From JBBQXH01 sp963710975 (GTDB lineage Bacteria > Actinomycetota > Thermoleophilia > Gaiellales > Gaiellaceae), in NCBI GenBank assembly GCA_963710975.1, contig CAVQCG010000004.1, positions 889,621 to 953,620 of the forward strand: 64,000 bases of DNA, in the 5' to 3' direction. The notes below the pieces were generated by a model, which worked only from the letters and a program-made list of their open reading frames with translations, did not search any database and was not told the origin of the DNA. Of this stretch, positions 10,452 through 18,138 are shown piece after piece (within the stretch, counting starts at the first letter, position 1; each line of letters starts with the position of its first letter). The translations under genes and the position numbers were made by a program.

Positions 10452-10832
10452 TTACCTGGCGCGCTCTTCGACCTCTTTCTCCGCGTCGCCGGCAGTCTCC
10501 TCCAGCGCTTCGGCGTCCGTTTCGTCGGTCGACTCCTCGTCAGCCTCGTCGATCTCGCCGGCCACATCCTCCGCCGGCGGCTCGTCCTGGATGATCTGGG
10601 CGATCGCGCGGCGGGAGACCTCGACGTGAACGTCCTCGGCGATCTCGAGGACGACCTTGTCGTCTTCGACCTCGATGACGTCGCCGTAGAGCCCGCCGAC
10701 GGTGAGCACCTCGTCGCCGGGGCCAAGCTGATTGAGCATCTCCTGGGTCTTTCGCTGCTTTGCCCGCTGCGGCCGGATGAGCAGCAAGTACATGAACGCC
10801 AGCATTGCGACGAGAACGATGATGAAAGCCAC
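10452..10832 (-). CDS. yajC: Preprotein translocase accessory subunit YajC
   Basis: 126 residues. A single N-terminal TM (IIVLVAMLAFMYLLLIRPQR) is followed by the family motif RPQRAKQRKTQEMLNQLGPGD and the small beta domain VLTVGGLYGDVIEVEDDKVV. The C-terminus is very acidic and low in complexity. GTG start at 10832 with GGGAGGA 6-7 bases upstream. It partners SecDF, which starts 21 bases downstream. A MITE-like element sits directly upstream, between tgt and yajC, and leaves the ribosome site just outside its end. Confidence 0.9.
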   Translation of the reverse strand: MAFIIVLVAMLAFMYLLLIRPQRAKQRKTQEMLNQLGPGDEVLTVGGLYGDVIEVEDDKVVLEIAEDVHVEVSRRAIAQIIQDEPPAEDVAGEIDEADEESTDETDAEALEETAGDAEKEVEERAR

Positions 10833-10845
10833 TGGTTCCTCCCTA

Positions 10846-11019
10846 GATGGTTGATCGGAAAGTGTGGTGCCGCTGAGGGCGGCTGGGATCGAGCATGAGC
10901 CGGTGATCGTTCCGAGCCCATAGCAGCGCTATGGGCGAGAAGGAGCGGCGGCTCAGGCGATGTGTCTCAGGCGTCATCCAGCGGTGCCACGGTTTCCGGT
11001 CAATTTCCGATCAATCATC
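10846..11019. repeat. MITE-like inverted-repeat element, copy 1
   Basis: A 174-base non-coding element with terminal inverted repeats: the left end GATGGTTGATCGGAAA matches the complement of the right end, GATGATTGATCGGAAA, at 15 of 16 positions. A second copy in the opposite orientation lies at 33719-33867 and is alike over its whole length. Copy 1 has an extra block of about 20 bases in the middle containing the palindrome CCCATAGCAGCGCTATGGG. It inserted three bases beyond the tgt stop codon and just before the yajC ribosome site. No open reading frame of its own is visible, so it would need a transposase supplied elsewhere. Confidence 0.75.
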
Positions 11020-11022
11020 TCT

Positions 11023-12135
11023 CTAGCCAGGCTCGGCGCTTGCGAGCCGGCCGAGCGCGGCGTCTCGGTAGGCCCCGAACTCCCCGAGCTCGATCGCCGC
11101 CCGCGCGCCGGCTGTGACGTCGAGTACGAAGCGCACGTTGTGAACTGACAAAAGTATCAGCCCGAGCATCTCCCGTTGGTTGACAAGATGTCGCAGATAG
11201 GCCCGCGTGAACCTCATGCAGGTCGGGCATCGGCATTCCTCGTCGAGCGGGCGCTCGTCCCGGCCGAATGCCGCGTTCTTCAGGTTCAGCCGCCCGCTCC
11301 AGGTCAGCGCGGTGCCCGTGCGCCCTAGCCGTGTCGGCAACACGCAGTCGAACATGTCGATCCCGCGGGCGATCAGCTCGAGGATTCCCTCCGGATCGCC
11401 GAGTCCCATGAAGTACCGCGGCTTCTCGGCGGGAAGGAGCGGCGCGGCCCAGGACACCGTGTCGAGCATGAGCCCGCGCTCCTCGCCCACGCTCAGGCCG
11501 CCGAGCGCATGGCCGTCGAAGCCGAGTGCGGCGATCTCCTCGATCGAGCGACGCCGAAGCTCGGGATGGACTCCGCCCTGGGCGATTCCGAACACGAGCT
11601 GGCCGCTCGCACGCGGGGCCAGGAGCTGACGGCGCCCCCAGGCGGTCGTGCGCTCCACCGCCACCTCGAGCTCCCCGTCGGTCGCGCCGGCCGGAAGGCA
11701 GATGTCGAGCGCCATCGCGACGTCCGAGCCGAGCCGGCGCTGGATCTCAGCGGCAAGCTCGGGCGTCAATCGAGCCTCCTCGCCGTCGTACACGGACCGA
11801 AACGAGACGCCGTCGTCGTCGACCGCTCGGATCGTGTCGCGAAGCGAGAACACCTGAAAGCCGCCGGAGTCGGTCAGGATCGGGCCCTGCCAGGCCATGA
11901 AGCGATGAAGGCCGCCGAGTGCCTCGATTGTCTCGACGCCCGGACGGAAGTGCAGGTGGTACGTGTTGCCGAGCAGGATGGACGCACCCAGGCTTCGGAG
12001 AACGTCGGGGTCGATTCCCTTCACCGTCGCCTTCGTTCCGACGGGCATGAAAGCGGGGGTCAGCACGTCCCCATGTGCCGTGCTGAGCACCCCTGCCCGG
12101 GCCGCGCCGTCGTGTGCGAGTAGCTGGAAGGTCAC
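11023..12135 (-). CDS. tgt: Queuine/preQ1 tRNA-guanine transglycosylase
   Basis: Exchanges G34 of GUN-anticodon tRNAs for the preQ1 base. 370 residues, normal length. Visible motifs: ILLGNTYHLHFRPG, the active-site stretch ILTDSGGFQVFSLRD with its Asp, MALDICLPAGA, GGLSVGE, and the C-terminal zinc site CRCPTCMRFTRAYLRHLVNQ with a further His in VHN. The start ATG overlaps the queA stop by four bases (ATGA), so the two are translated together. It forms the queuosine pathway with queA next door and queG at 23.3 kb. Confidence 0.95.
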   Translation of the reverse strand: MTFQLLAHDGAARAGVLSTAHGDVLTPAFMPVGTKATVKGIDPDVLRSLGASILLGNTYHLHFRPGVETIEALGGLHRFMAWQGPILTDSGGFQVFSLRDTIRAVDDDGVSFRSVYDGEEARLTPELAAEIQRRLGSDVAMALDICLPAGATDGELEVAVERTTAWGRRQLLAPRASGQLVFGIAQGGVHPELRRRSIEEIAALGFDGHALGGLSVGEERGLMLDTVSWAAPLLPAEKPRYFMGLGDPEGILELIARGIDMFDCVLPTRLGRTGTALTWSGRLNLKNAAFGRDERPLDEECRCPTCMRFTRAYLRHLVNQREMLGLILLSVHNVRFVLDVTAGARAAIELGEFGAYRDAALGRLASAEPG

Positions 12136-13085
12136 AGGATGAGCATCGCGTCACCGAAGGAGTAGAAGCGGTAGCGCTCGGCGATCGCGATCCGGTAGAG
12201 CTCACGCGTCTCCTCGATACCCGCGAAGGCCATCACGAGCGCAAGGAGCGTCGAGCGTGGAAGGTGGAAGTTCGTCAGCAGGGCGTCGACCCTCCGAACG
12301 GCAAATCCGGGGGTCGCGAACACGTCCGTCCGGCCTTCGAGCGGCCCGCCGCGCGCGAGCGTCTCGATGACCCGGAATGTCGTCGTCCCGACGGCAACCA
12401 CCGTTGCAGCTTCCTGGATCCGATCCCGCACCGTCGCATCGACGCGGTACCGCTCCCCGTGGATCACGTGGTCCTCGACGAGATCCTCGGACACCGGCTT
12501 GAACGTGTCCAGACCGACGTGAAGCGTGACCCGCTCGACGTCGAGCTGTTCGAGAAGCGCGGGCGTCAGGTGCAGCCCGGCCGTCGGGGCCGCCGCCGAG
12601 CCTGGCACGTTCGCGTAGACGGTCTGGTACCGATCGGCATCGGCGAGGCGCTGACGTATGTAGGGGGGCAGCGGAACGTCGCCCGCCGGCTCACCCTCGA
12701 CGCGAACGAGCCAGCGGCCGTCGCCGAGGTGCTCGACGAGCTCCACCGGGTTCGTCGCGGAGTCGAGCCGCATCGCCGGCCGGAGCCGGCGTGACGGGCG
12801 CGCAAGCGCCTCCCAGAGGGAACCGTTCCGCCGCTCGACGAGCAGGATCTCCGCGTCGCCGCCCCCCGGTCTCCGGACGCGGAGTCGTCCGGGAACGACG
12901 CGGGTGTCGTTCACGACGACCAGGTCACCTGCGCCGAGCTCGCCGGGCAGATCCGTGATCGAGCGATGCCGCACCTCGGCTGTTCGCCGGTCGTAGACGA
13001 GTAGGCGTGAAGCGTCCCGCCGTTCGAGCGGTACTTGCGCGATCAGCTCCCCGGGGAGCTCGTACTCGAGCTCCGATGTCCTCAT
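12132..13085 (-). CDS. queA: S-adenosylmethionine:tRNA ribosyltransferase-isomerase
   Basis: Transfers and rearranges the ribosyl group of S-adenosylmethionine onto preQ1-tRNA to make epoxyqueuosine. 317 residues, slightly shorter than the usual 340-350. N-terminal signature LPGELIAQVPLERRDASRLL, then LVVVNDTRVVPGRL, the region APTAGLHLTPALL, and the C-terminal FHLPRSTLLALVMAFAG and YRFYSFGDAML. It is first in the queA-tgt-yajC-secDF block and is divergent from the coiled-coil gene on the other strand. Confidence 0.95.
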   Translation of the reverse strand: MRTSELEYELPGELIAQVPLERRDASRLLVYDRRTAEVRHRSITDLPGELGAGDLVVVNDTRVVPGRLRVRRPGGGDAEILLVERRNGSLWEALARPSRRLRPAMRLDSATNPVELVEHLGDGRWLVRVEGEPAGDVPLPPYIRQRLADADRYQTVYANVPGSAAAPTAGLHLTPALLEQLDVERVTLHVGLDTFKPVSEDLVEDHVIHGERYRVDATVRDRIQEAATVVAVGTTTFRVIETLARGGPLEGRTDVFATPGFAVRRVDALLTNFHLPRSTLLALVMAFAGIEETRELYRIAIAERYRFYSFGDAMLIL

Positions 13086-13111
13086 CCGGCCCGAACGGTA
13101 CAGTCATTTCC

Positions 13112-13585
13112 GTGGATGACGACACGGTCGAGCGGGCCCGAACTCGCCTCTCGGCCCTCCGCGCGGACGGAGCCGAGAAGGAAGAGGTCTCGGCGCTGCT
13201 CGAACGGGCTCGGCAGCAGCTCGAGTCCTTCTCGCAGAGCACGGCCGAGCTCGAAGCCACCCTGCCCGAGCGCGTCTCGAATGTCCTCCACGACTCGCTT
13301 CGCGCCGAGGTGGTCCCCGTCGCCCGGCAGCTCGCCGAGGTGCGCGGGCTCTCGGCACAGACGATTCGCCGTCTGGAGAGCCTCCACACCGATCTCGCTG
13401 CCGAGCGGAAGGCCAGGGTCGAGGATCTCGAGTTGCTCGTCGACCTCATCGTCTCGGGATGGCGCGGCGTCGACCGGCGGATCGACCGGCTGGAGCGGAC
13501 GCTCGATCGCCTGGAGCGAGCTCTCGACGAGCGCACCCCCTCTGGGTCACTGCTCCGCCTGGAAGAACGCAAGGCGCCTCGGTAG
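13112..13585 (+). CDS. Hypothetical coiled-coil protein
   Basis: About 157 residues, nearly all helical: RTRLSALRADGAEKEEVSAL, LLERARQQLESFSQSTAEL and a C-terminal leucine-rich coiled coil RIDRLERTLDRLERALDE. No known family is recognised. The GTG at 13112 is preferred because the upstream in-frame ATG (13076) would overlap the start of queA. The last codons run into a perfect hairpin (GGCGCCTC-GGTA-GAGGCGCC), with the stop codon in its loop; this hairpin is the first unit of the repeat array that follows. Confidence 0.6.
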   Translation: MDDDTVERARTRLSALRADGAEKEEVSALLERARQQLESFSQSTAELEATLPERVSNVLHDSLRAEVVPVARQLAEVRGLSAQTIRRLESLHTDLAAERKARVEDLELLVDLIVSGWRGVDRRIDRLERTLDRLERALDERTPSGSLLRLEERKAPR

Positions 13586-13850
13586 AGGCGCCGCGCAGCG
13601 GGCGGCGAAGCCGACCGCGAAGTCCAGGTCGCGAAGCGACCGTCTCCGCCCGGCGGGCGAACCGCACGGTCCACAGAGCGGGCCGCGCAGCGGACGGCAT
13701 AGCCGACCGCGAAGTCCAGGTCGCGGAGCGACCGTATCCGGCCCGGCGGGCGAACCGCAAGGCCCGCAGGAGCGGGCCGCGCAGCGGGCGGCGAAGCCGA
13801 CCGCGAAGTCCAGGTCGCGAAGCGACCGTATCCACCGCCATGACCCCAAA
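13573..13850. repeat. Hairpin repeat array 1 (about 93-base units)
   Basis: About 2.7 tandem units with a period of 92-94 bases. Each has a perfect GC hairpin (GGCGCCTC/GAGGCGCC or GGCCCGC/GCGGGCC with a four-base loop), then a conserved stretch containing GCGCAGCGG, CCGACCGCGAAGTCCAGG and the small hairpin GGTCGC-GAA-GCGACC. The array begins inside the 3' end of the coiled-coil gene. It belongs to the same family as the array at 14630-14884, which is inverted relative to it; in each case the array follows the 3' end of a gene in the same relative orientation. It is BIME-like in organisation. Apparent reading frames across it are repeat artefacts. Confidence 0.75.
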
Positions 13851-13934
13851 CGAGCGCGGAAAGCACCGCTCAGACGCGGTCAATTCGTCACCCATCCCCC
13901 GATCGGGGGATCGCGATCCAGCCCCGATCATACG

Positions 13935-14585
13935 ATGCCTCACCTCGTGAAGAAGCGTTCCGCCCGCAGGTTCGTCGCCCTCGCCGTGCTCGCCGCTACT
14001 GGCGCCTTCCTCGCGGCCTGCGGCGGAGGCAGCTCGAGCGACGGCGGCGCAACGACCTCGAGCGGCGGCGGAACCACGGCCGCCAGCGCCACCACGGCCG
14101 GCGGCGAGAAGGTCGCAGCAAGCGCCTGGGTCAAGGACTTCTGCGGAGCGCTGACGACATGGCAGACGTCTCTGACAGAGGGCGTTCCGGACTTCTCCAA
14201 CGTCTCCGACGTTGGAGCCGTGAAGACGACGCTGACCAACTACCTCGGCGACGTCGTCGACTCCACGCGGACGCTAGTCTCGGATGTCGAGGCGGCGGGC
14301 ACTCCCGACGTCACCGACGGCGAGGCGATCGCCTCCGATCTACAGTCCGAGCTCACGAAGGTCGGCGACGCGTTCGAGACCGCGAAGTCCGAGGTCGACG
14401 ACCTGCCCACCAACGACCCGACGGCTCTCGCAACCGGCCTTCAGAAGATCGCTACCGAGATCACGGACGCAGGGAACCAGGCGGGAAGCGCCCTCGGCGA
14501 CCTCGGCACCAAGTACCCGGACTCCTCGGCGCTCTCCGAAGCCGCGGCGAACGAGCCCGCCTGCAGCACGATCAGCGGCAGCTGA
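13935..14585 (+). CDS. Putative secreted lipoprotein
   Basis: 216 residues. The basic N-terminus and hydrophobic stretch RFVALAVLAATGAFLAAC end in a lipobox (LAAC), so the Cys at about residue 29 is likely lipidated. A Gly/Ser/Thr-rich linker follows, then a helical domain with two Cys (KDFCGALTTW and EPACSTISGS) that could pair. It resembles the many actinobacterial small lipoproteins of unknown function. ATG at 13935 is preceded by only a weak ribosome site. It lies alone between two inverted hairpin arrays. Confidence 0.7.
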   Translation: MPHLVKKRSARRFVALAVLAATGAFLAACGGGSSSDGGATTSSGGGTTAASATTAGGEKVAASAWVKDFCGALTTWQTSLTEGVPDFSNVSDVGAVKTTLTNYLGDVVDSTRTLVSDVEAAGTPDVTDGEAIASDLQSELTKVGDAFETAKSEVDDLPTNDPTALATGLQKIATEITDAGNQAGSALGDLGTKYPDSSALSEAAANEPACSTISGS

Positions 14586-14629
14586 GTCAGCCTCCAGGGC
14601 GGATGCGGCTCGCCGAAGTCGCGTACCGG

Positions 14630-14884
14630 ATGCGGCCGCTGCGCGGTACTTCCACGCCTGGAACGTCCACGCCGGATACGGCCGCTCCGCGGCCTGAACT
14701 ACGCGGCCGACTACGTCGTCCGCTGCGCGGCCTCGGGGCTGCCACAGCGGACGCTTGCTCCGCGGCCTGAACTACGCGGCCGACTACGTCGTCCGCTGCG
14801 CGGCCCGCTCCCGCGGGCCTTGCCCCGCGGCCTGAACTACGCGGCCGGTGCTGCCGCCCGCTGCGCGGCCCCCTCACGGGGGCC
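14630..14884. repeat. Hairpin repeat array 2
   Basis: Three recognisable units plus degenerate flanks, same family as array 1 but read on the other strand. Repeated core CGCGGCCTGAACTACGCGGC (starting near 14690, 14760 and 14826), each followed by CCGCTGCGCGGCC and a perfect hairpin: GGCCCGC-TCCC-GCGGGCC at 14802-14819 and GGCCCCC-TCAC-GGGGGCC at 14867-14884. The last units overlap the final codons of the histidine kinase gene at 14837, whose C-terminal residues (PQGPREGAAQRAAAPAA) are encoded by the repeat. Confidence 0.7.
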
Positions 14885-16267
14885 TTGCGGGGACGTTGCG
14901 GGGAGGACGAGGTCGAATGTCGAGCCGGTGCCGGACTCCGACCGGAGCTCGAGCCGGCCGCCGAGTGCGACGGCGAGCTCTCGCGCGATGGGAAGACCAA
15001 GCCCCGTTCCCTGGCCGTTCTTCGACCAGAACGGACGGAAGACTCGATCCCGGTCGACCTCGGCTATCCCCGGTCCGCTGTCAGACACCGATACGCGGAC
15101 CTGACCGTCCGCGCGAGAGACTCCGAGCATGACGACTCCACCGTCGGGCGTCCATTCGAGGGCGTTCGCCAGCAGGTTCGAGACGATCTGAAGAACACGA
15201 TCGCCGTCGGTGATGAGCACGGGAGCGGACTCGATCGAGCGCGCGTAGTGGATCTCGCGGCGGCGCGCGTCCTCCACGAATCCCTGGTACGCCTGCTCCA
15301 GCAGTCGCTCGAGATCCACCTCCTCGTCCACGAGAGTGAACCTGTTCGCGTTCAGCTTGGCGAGATCGAGCAGGTCTCCGACGAGACGGGAAAGCCGGTC
15401 GGTCTCGGTGCGGATCACGTCGAGAGACGCGTCGCGCGCTGCAGGTTCCTCGACGAGCCCCTCGCGAAGCGCGTCGACATGACCCCGAATTGCCGTAAGA
15501 GGTGTCCGAAGCTCATGGGAGACCGTCATCAGGAAGTTCCGCTCGAGCTTGCTGGCTTCGGAGAGACGTTCGGTCATCTCTCGGAAGCGGTCTGTGAGGT
15601 GGCCGATCTCGTCCCGTGACGTGACAGGGGGAAGCTCGACGTCGTAGTGGCCCTGCGCAACCTCGTCGGCGGCCGCAGAGAGCGCAAGAACCGGTCGCGT
15701 CAAGCGGCGCGAGAGGTACACGAACAGCCCGGCGGCGACGAGGAGACCGCCGAGGAAGGCAAGGCCGACTCGCCAGACGAGCACCAGCCAGCGGTCGCCG
15801 AGCTCGGCCTTCGGCTTCGCGACGACGAGGGCACCGAATGTCTCGCCGCCGAGCGCGATCGGCTCGACGATCGCGACGAACTTCCGGTCTTCTCCGGGCG
15901 GCGTGAACTCGAGGTCCGCGGTCGACGCGGGTAGGCCGTCCAGGCCCGCCTGCTTCTGTGTCAACGCTCGGAGGCCCGACGCTTCACCAGGAAAGATCTC
16001 CACCCCCACGTAGTAGAGCCTCGCGCCGGTCGCCTGCTCCAGTCGGGGAGCCGCGAGGCGCGGCGCCGCGGTTCCCTCGTCGACGCTCTGGAGTGCCTGC
16101 TCCTCGTAGAGGTCGGCGAGCGCCCGTGCCTGTCGCCTGAGATCCTTGACGGTCTGGCTCTCTGCGTAGTCCTGGAAGAGGCGAACCGCGATCACGGTCG
16201 TCACCAGACCGGCGATCAGCACGCCGAGGACGAAGAAGGCCGGAACGCGGAAGCGAAGCGACCGCAT
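14837..16267 (-). CDS. Membrane sensor histidine kinase
   Basis: 476 residues. N-terminal TM (FRVPAFFVLGVLIAGLVTTV), an extracytoplasmic sensor region, a second TM (VWRVGLAFLGGLLVAAGLFV), a HAMP domain (RRLTRPVLALSAAADEVAQG), then the HisKA box FLMTVSHELRTPLTAIRGH with the phospho-accepting His, and the ATPase domain with N-box NLLANALEW, DSGPGIAE and GTGLGLPIARELA. It starts 17 bases after its partner response regulator gene, so the pair is one operon. The ligand is unknown. The last about 15 residues come from a hairpin repeat that has moved into the 3' end. Confidence 0.9.
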   Translation of the reverse strand: MRSLRFRVPAFFVLGVLIAGLVTTVIAVRLFQDYAESQTVKDLRRQARALADLYEEQALQSVDEGTAAPRLAAPRLEQATGARLYYVGVEIFPGEASGLRALTQKQAGLDGLPASTADLEFTPPGEDRKFVAIVEPIALGGETFGALVVAKPKAELGDRWLVLVWRVGLAFLGGLLVAAGLFVYLSRRLTRPVLALSAAADEVAQGHYDVELPPVTSRDEIGHLTDRFREMTERLSEASKLERNFLMTVSHELRTPLTAIRGHVDALREGLVEEPAARDASLDVIRTETDRLSRLVGDLLDLAKLNANRFTLVDEEVDLERLLEQAYQGFVEDARRREIHYARSIESAPVLITDGDRVLQIVSNLLANALEWTPDGGVVMLGVSRADGQVRVSVSDSGPGIAEVDRDRVFRPFWSKNGQGTGLGLPIARELAVALGGRLELRSESGTGSTFDLVLPATSPQGPREGAAQRAAAPAA

Positions 16268-16284
16268 CGTCTGAGGGTAGCGCC

Positions 16285-16989
16285 CTACGTGACCGGCGCG
16301 GGCTTCGGCTCGGTCGAAACCTTGTAACCGACGCCCCACACGGTGACGATCGGGCAATCCTCACCGAGCTTCCGCCGCAGCTGGCGCACATGGACGTCGA
16401 CGGTTCGGGTGTCTCCGGCGAACGTGTAGCCCCAGACGCGCTCGAGGAGCTGGTCGCGAGTGAGAACGAGCCCGCGATGGTCGAGGAGCTCCCAGAGCAG
16501 GTCGAACTCCTTCGGCGCGAGCTGCACCTCGACGTCGCCCACGGTGGCCTCGCGGCGGCCCGAGTCGACGAGAAGATCGCCGTGACTGAGCGTCGCGCTC
16601 TCGACAGCGCGACGGCCCGGGCCGGTGCGTCGCAGGATCGACTTCACCCGGGCGACGAGCTCGCGGGGGTTGAACGGCTTCGTGAGGTAGTCGTCGGCGC
16701 CGACCTCGAGCCCGATGATCTTGTCGACGTCGTCGTCCCGAGCCGTGAGCATGAGGATCGGGACGTCCGAGCGCTGGCGAATGCGCCGACACACGTCGAT
16801 GCCGTCGATGTCGGGGAGAGCCAGGTCGAGAACGATCAACGCCGGCCCCTCGGCGGCCGCTCGGGCGAGCGCCTCGGCCCCGGTCGAGGCAACCGACACG
16901 TTGAAGCCACCCTTCTTCAGGTACATCGCGACGAACGAAGCGATGCTCTCCTCGTCCTCGACGACCAGAACTTTCTGGACTCCCTGCAC
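16285..16989 (-). CDS. OmpR-family response regulator, partner of the adjacent kinase
   Basis: 234 residues. Receiver (1-118) with acidic pair VVEDEE, phospho-acceptor in LIVLDLALPDIDG, Thr in LMLTARDDD and the switch Lys in YLTKPFNPREL; C-terminal winged helix (about 135-228) ending WGVGYKVSTE. All canonical receiver residues are present. It lies between a secreted-protein gene 28 bases upstream and the kinase gene 17 bases downstream, so all three probably form one signalling operon. Confidence 0.92.
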   Translation of the reverse strand: MQGVQKVLVVEDEESIASFVAMYLKKGGFNVSVASTGAEALARAAAEGPALIVLDLALPDIDGIDVCRRIRQRSDVPILMLTARDDDVDKIIGLEVGADDYLTKPFNPRELVARVKSILRRTGPGRRAVESATLSHGDLLVDSGRREATVGDVEVQLAPKEFDLLWELLDHRGLVLTRDQLLERVWGYTFAGDTRTVDVHVRQLRRKLGEDCPIVTVWGVGYKVSTEPKPAPVT

Positions 16990-17017
16990 GATTCCCTCAT
17001 CCTCCAGAGTCGGCGGC

Positions 17018-17491
17018 TCAGCCGCCGAGCCTGAAGGTTCTCCACTCGAGGGGCCACGGGCGATACGGACCGCCGGCGACGGAGTAGCGCCCCTTGCCGG
17101 CCAGGCCTACGGTGCCGTCGCCGACGGCGCTGACGTTGATGTCATTGCCCTTGATCCTGACGCGCCAGCGACCCCGGAAGACACGGAAGCGGATGTTGTC
17201 GCCGTGGTAGACCGTCGTCTGCGCATCGATCTGGAAGCTCTCGTCGTCGCCGACCACGAAGATGTCCGTCTCGACCTTGCCGGGAAGATCGGTGACCCAC
17301 ACCCACCCGTTGCCAACCGACCCGATCAGCGCGCCCCGTAGGCCGATCGTCGTGCGCCCGTTTCCGTCCACGAGCTCGATGCCGTTGTCCTTATCCGTGC
17401 GGATCACAGGCCGTGCGGCGGCGACCGTCGCCGTCCCGAGAAAGACGGCGAGCGCGATCAGGGGGATGAGGATGCGCCGGGCCACGACCAT
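17018..17491 (-). CDS. Secreted protein of unknown function, first gene of a two-component operon
   Basis: 157 residues. Start ATG at 17491. Signal peptide RILIPLIALAVFLGTATVAAA with likely cleavage after AAA-RPV. The mature part is beta-rich and repetitive: GLRGALIGSVGNGWVWVTD, FVVGDDESFQIDAQTTVYHG, NIRFRVFRGRWRVRIKG, VSAVGDGTVGLAGKGRYSV. Its start-to-kinase layout suggests that it could be the extracellular target or ligand sensor of the downstream two-component system, but that is inference from position only. No family recognised. Confidence 0.7.
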   Translation of the reverse strand: MVVARRILIPLIALAVFLGTATVAAARPVIRTDKDNGIELVDGNGRTTIGLRGALIGSVGNGWVWVTDLPGKVETDIFVVGDDESFQIDAQTTVYHGDNIRFRVFRGRWRVRIKGNDINVSAVGDGTVGLAGKGRYSVAGGPYRPWPLEWRTFRLGG

Positions 17492-17622
17492 CGTGCTGCT
17501 CGCAGTATCACTGCCGGGGGTGGGTACGCAATCAGCGGTGCGTAAGGAAAGTGTAAACAGGCACGAAGGAACTACGCTGGCACGGCCGAAGGAGTCCGGC
17601 GAGCGACCTAGCATCTGTCCAG

Positions 17623-17883
17623 GTGATGACGCCGGATACCCGTCACGACCGCACGATGACCCTCCTCGCAGCACGGCTCGAGACGATTGGGCTGGCGGTC
17701 GAGCGAAGGGCCGAGCGCAACCCGGAGATCGAGTCGCACGTCCTGCGCGCTGCGATGGCGACGAGAAACGCCGTTCTGCTCGAGCTCATCTCGCGAGAGG
17801 AGGCTGACCGTGTCTGGGCCGACGCGGCGGAACGCCATCCCGGCGTGTCATGGGCGGCGCGCGGCCCGTTGCTCGCAGCCTGA
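17623..17883 (+). CDS. Small hypothetical protein
   Basis: 86 residues, mostly helical and Ala/Glu/Arg-rich: MTLLAARLETIGLAVERRAE, ESHVLRAAMATRNAVLLELI, SREEADRVWADAAERH. GTG 17623 and ATG 17626 are adjacent starts; ATG 17656 is also possible. No family recognised. It is convergent with the zinc-finger gene, with stop codons almost touching. Confidence 0.5.
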   Translation: MMTPDTRHDRTMTLLAARLETIGLAVERRAERNPEIESHVLRAAMATRNAVLLELISREEADRVWADAAERHPGVSWAARGPLLAA

Positions 17884-17884
17884 G

Positions 17885-18085
17885 CTACGCCACCTGCCGT
17901 ACGGTTCCGCGGAGCCCGACCGAGCTCTCGCGCTGGGCTTCCCGGGCGGAGCGAACCCAGCCCGAGCGCACGGCCTCGCGCTCGCAGAGCCCGCACACGA
18001 CCCGCTCCCCGCGCCCTGCCGCACCCGGCTCCCAGTGCCGATAGCGCTCCCCGGCCATGAGATTCCTCCGGCACAACGCGCACAT
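17885..18085 (-). CDS. Small zinc-ribbon-like protein
   Basis: 66 residues starting at MCALCRRNLMAGERYRHW. Two C-x-x-C pairs (CALC at the start and CGLC about 32 residues later) would form one zinc ribbon. The rest is basic. I recognise the type as a conserved small protein of Thermoleophilia-like actinobacteria, without a known function. A longer in-frame start (GTG 18112) exists, but the ATG at 18085 places the first Cys pair at the N-terminus. Confidence 0.6.
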   Translation of the reverse strand: MCALCRRNLMAGERYRHWEPGAAGRGERVVCGLCEREAVRSGWVRSAREAQRESSVGLRGTVRQVA

Positions 18086-18138
18086 TGTCACGAGCCCGAT
18101 CCTACGGCTCACTCCGGACGGATCCGGTAGCCGCGGAG

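Noticed and set aside
13586..13850. Repeat array 1 read as a protein (FAVGFAARCAAR-type repeats)
   Set aside because: The repeat is a DNA hairpin family open in several frames on both strands, and it recurs inverted in array 2; no start or ribosome site.
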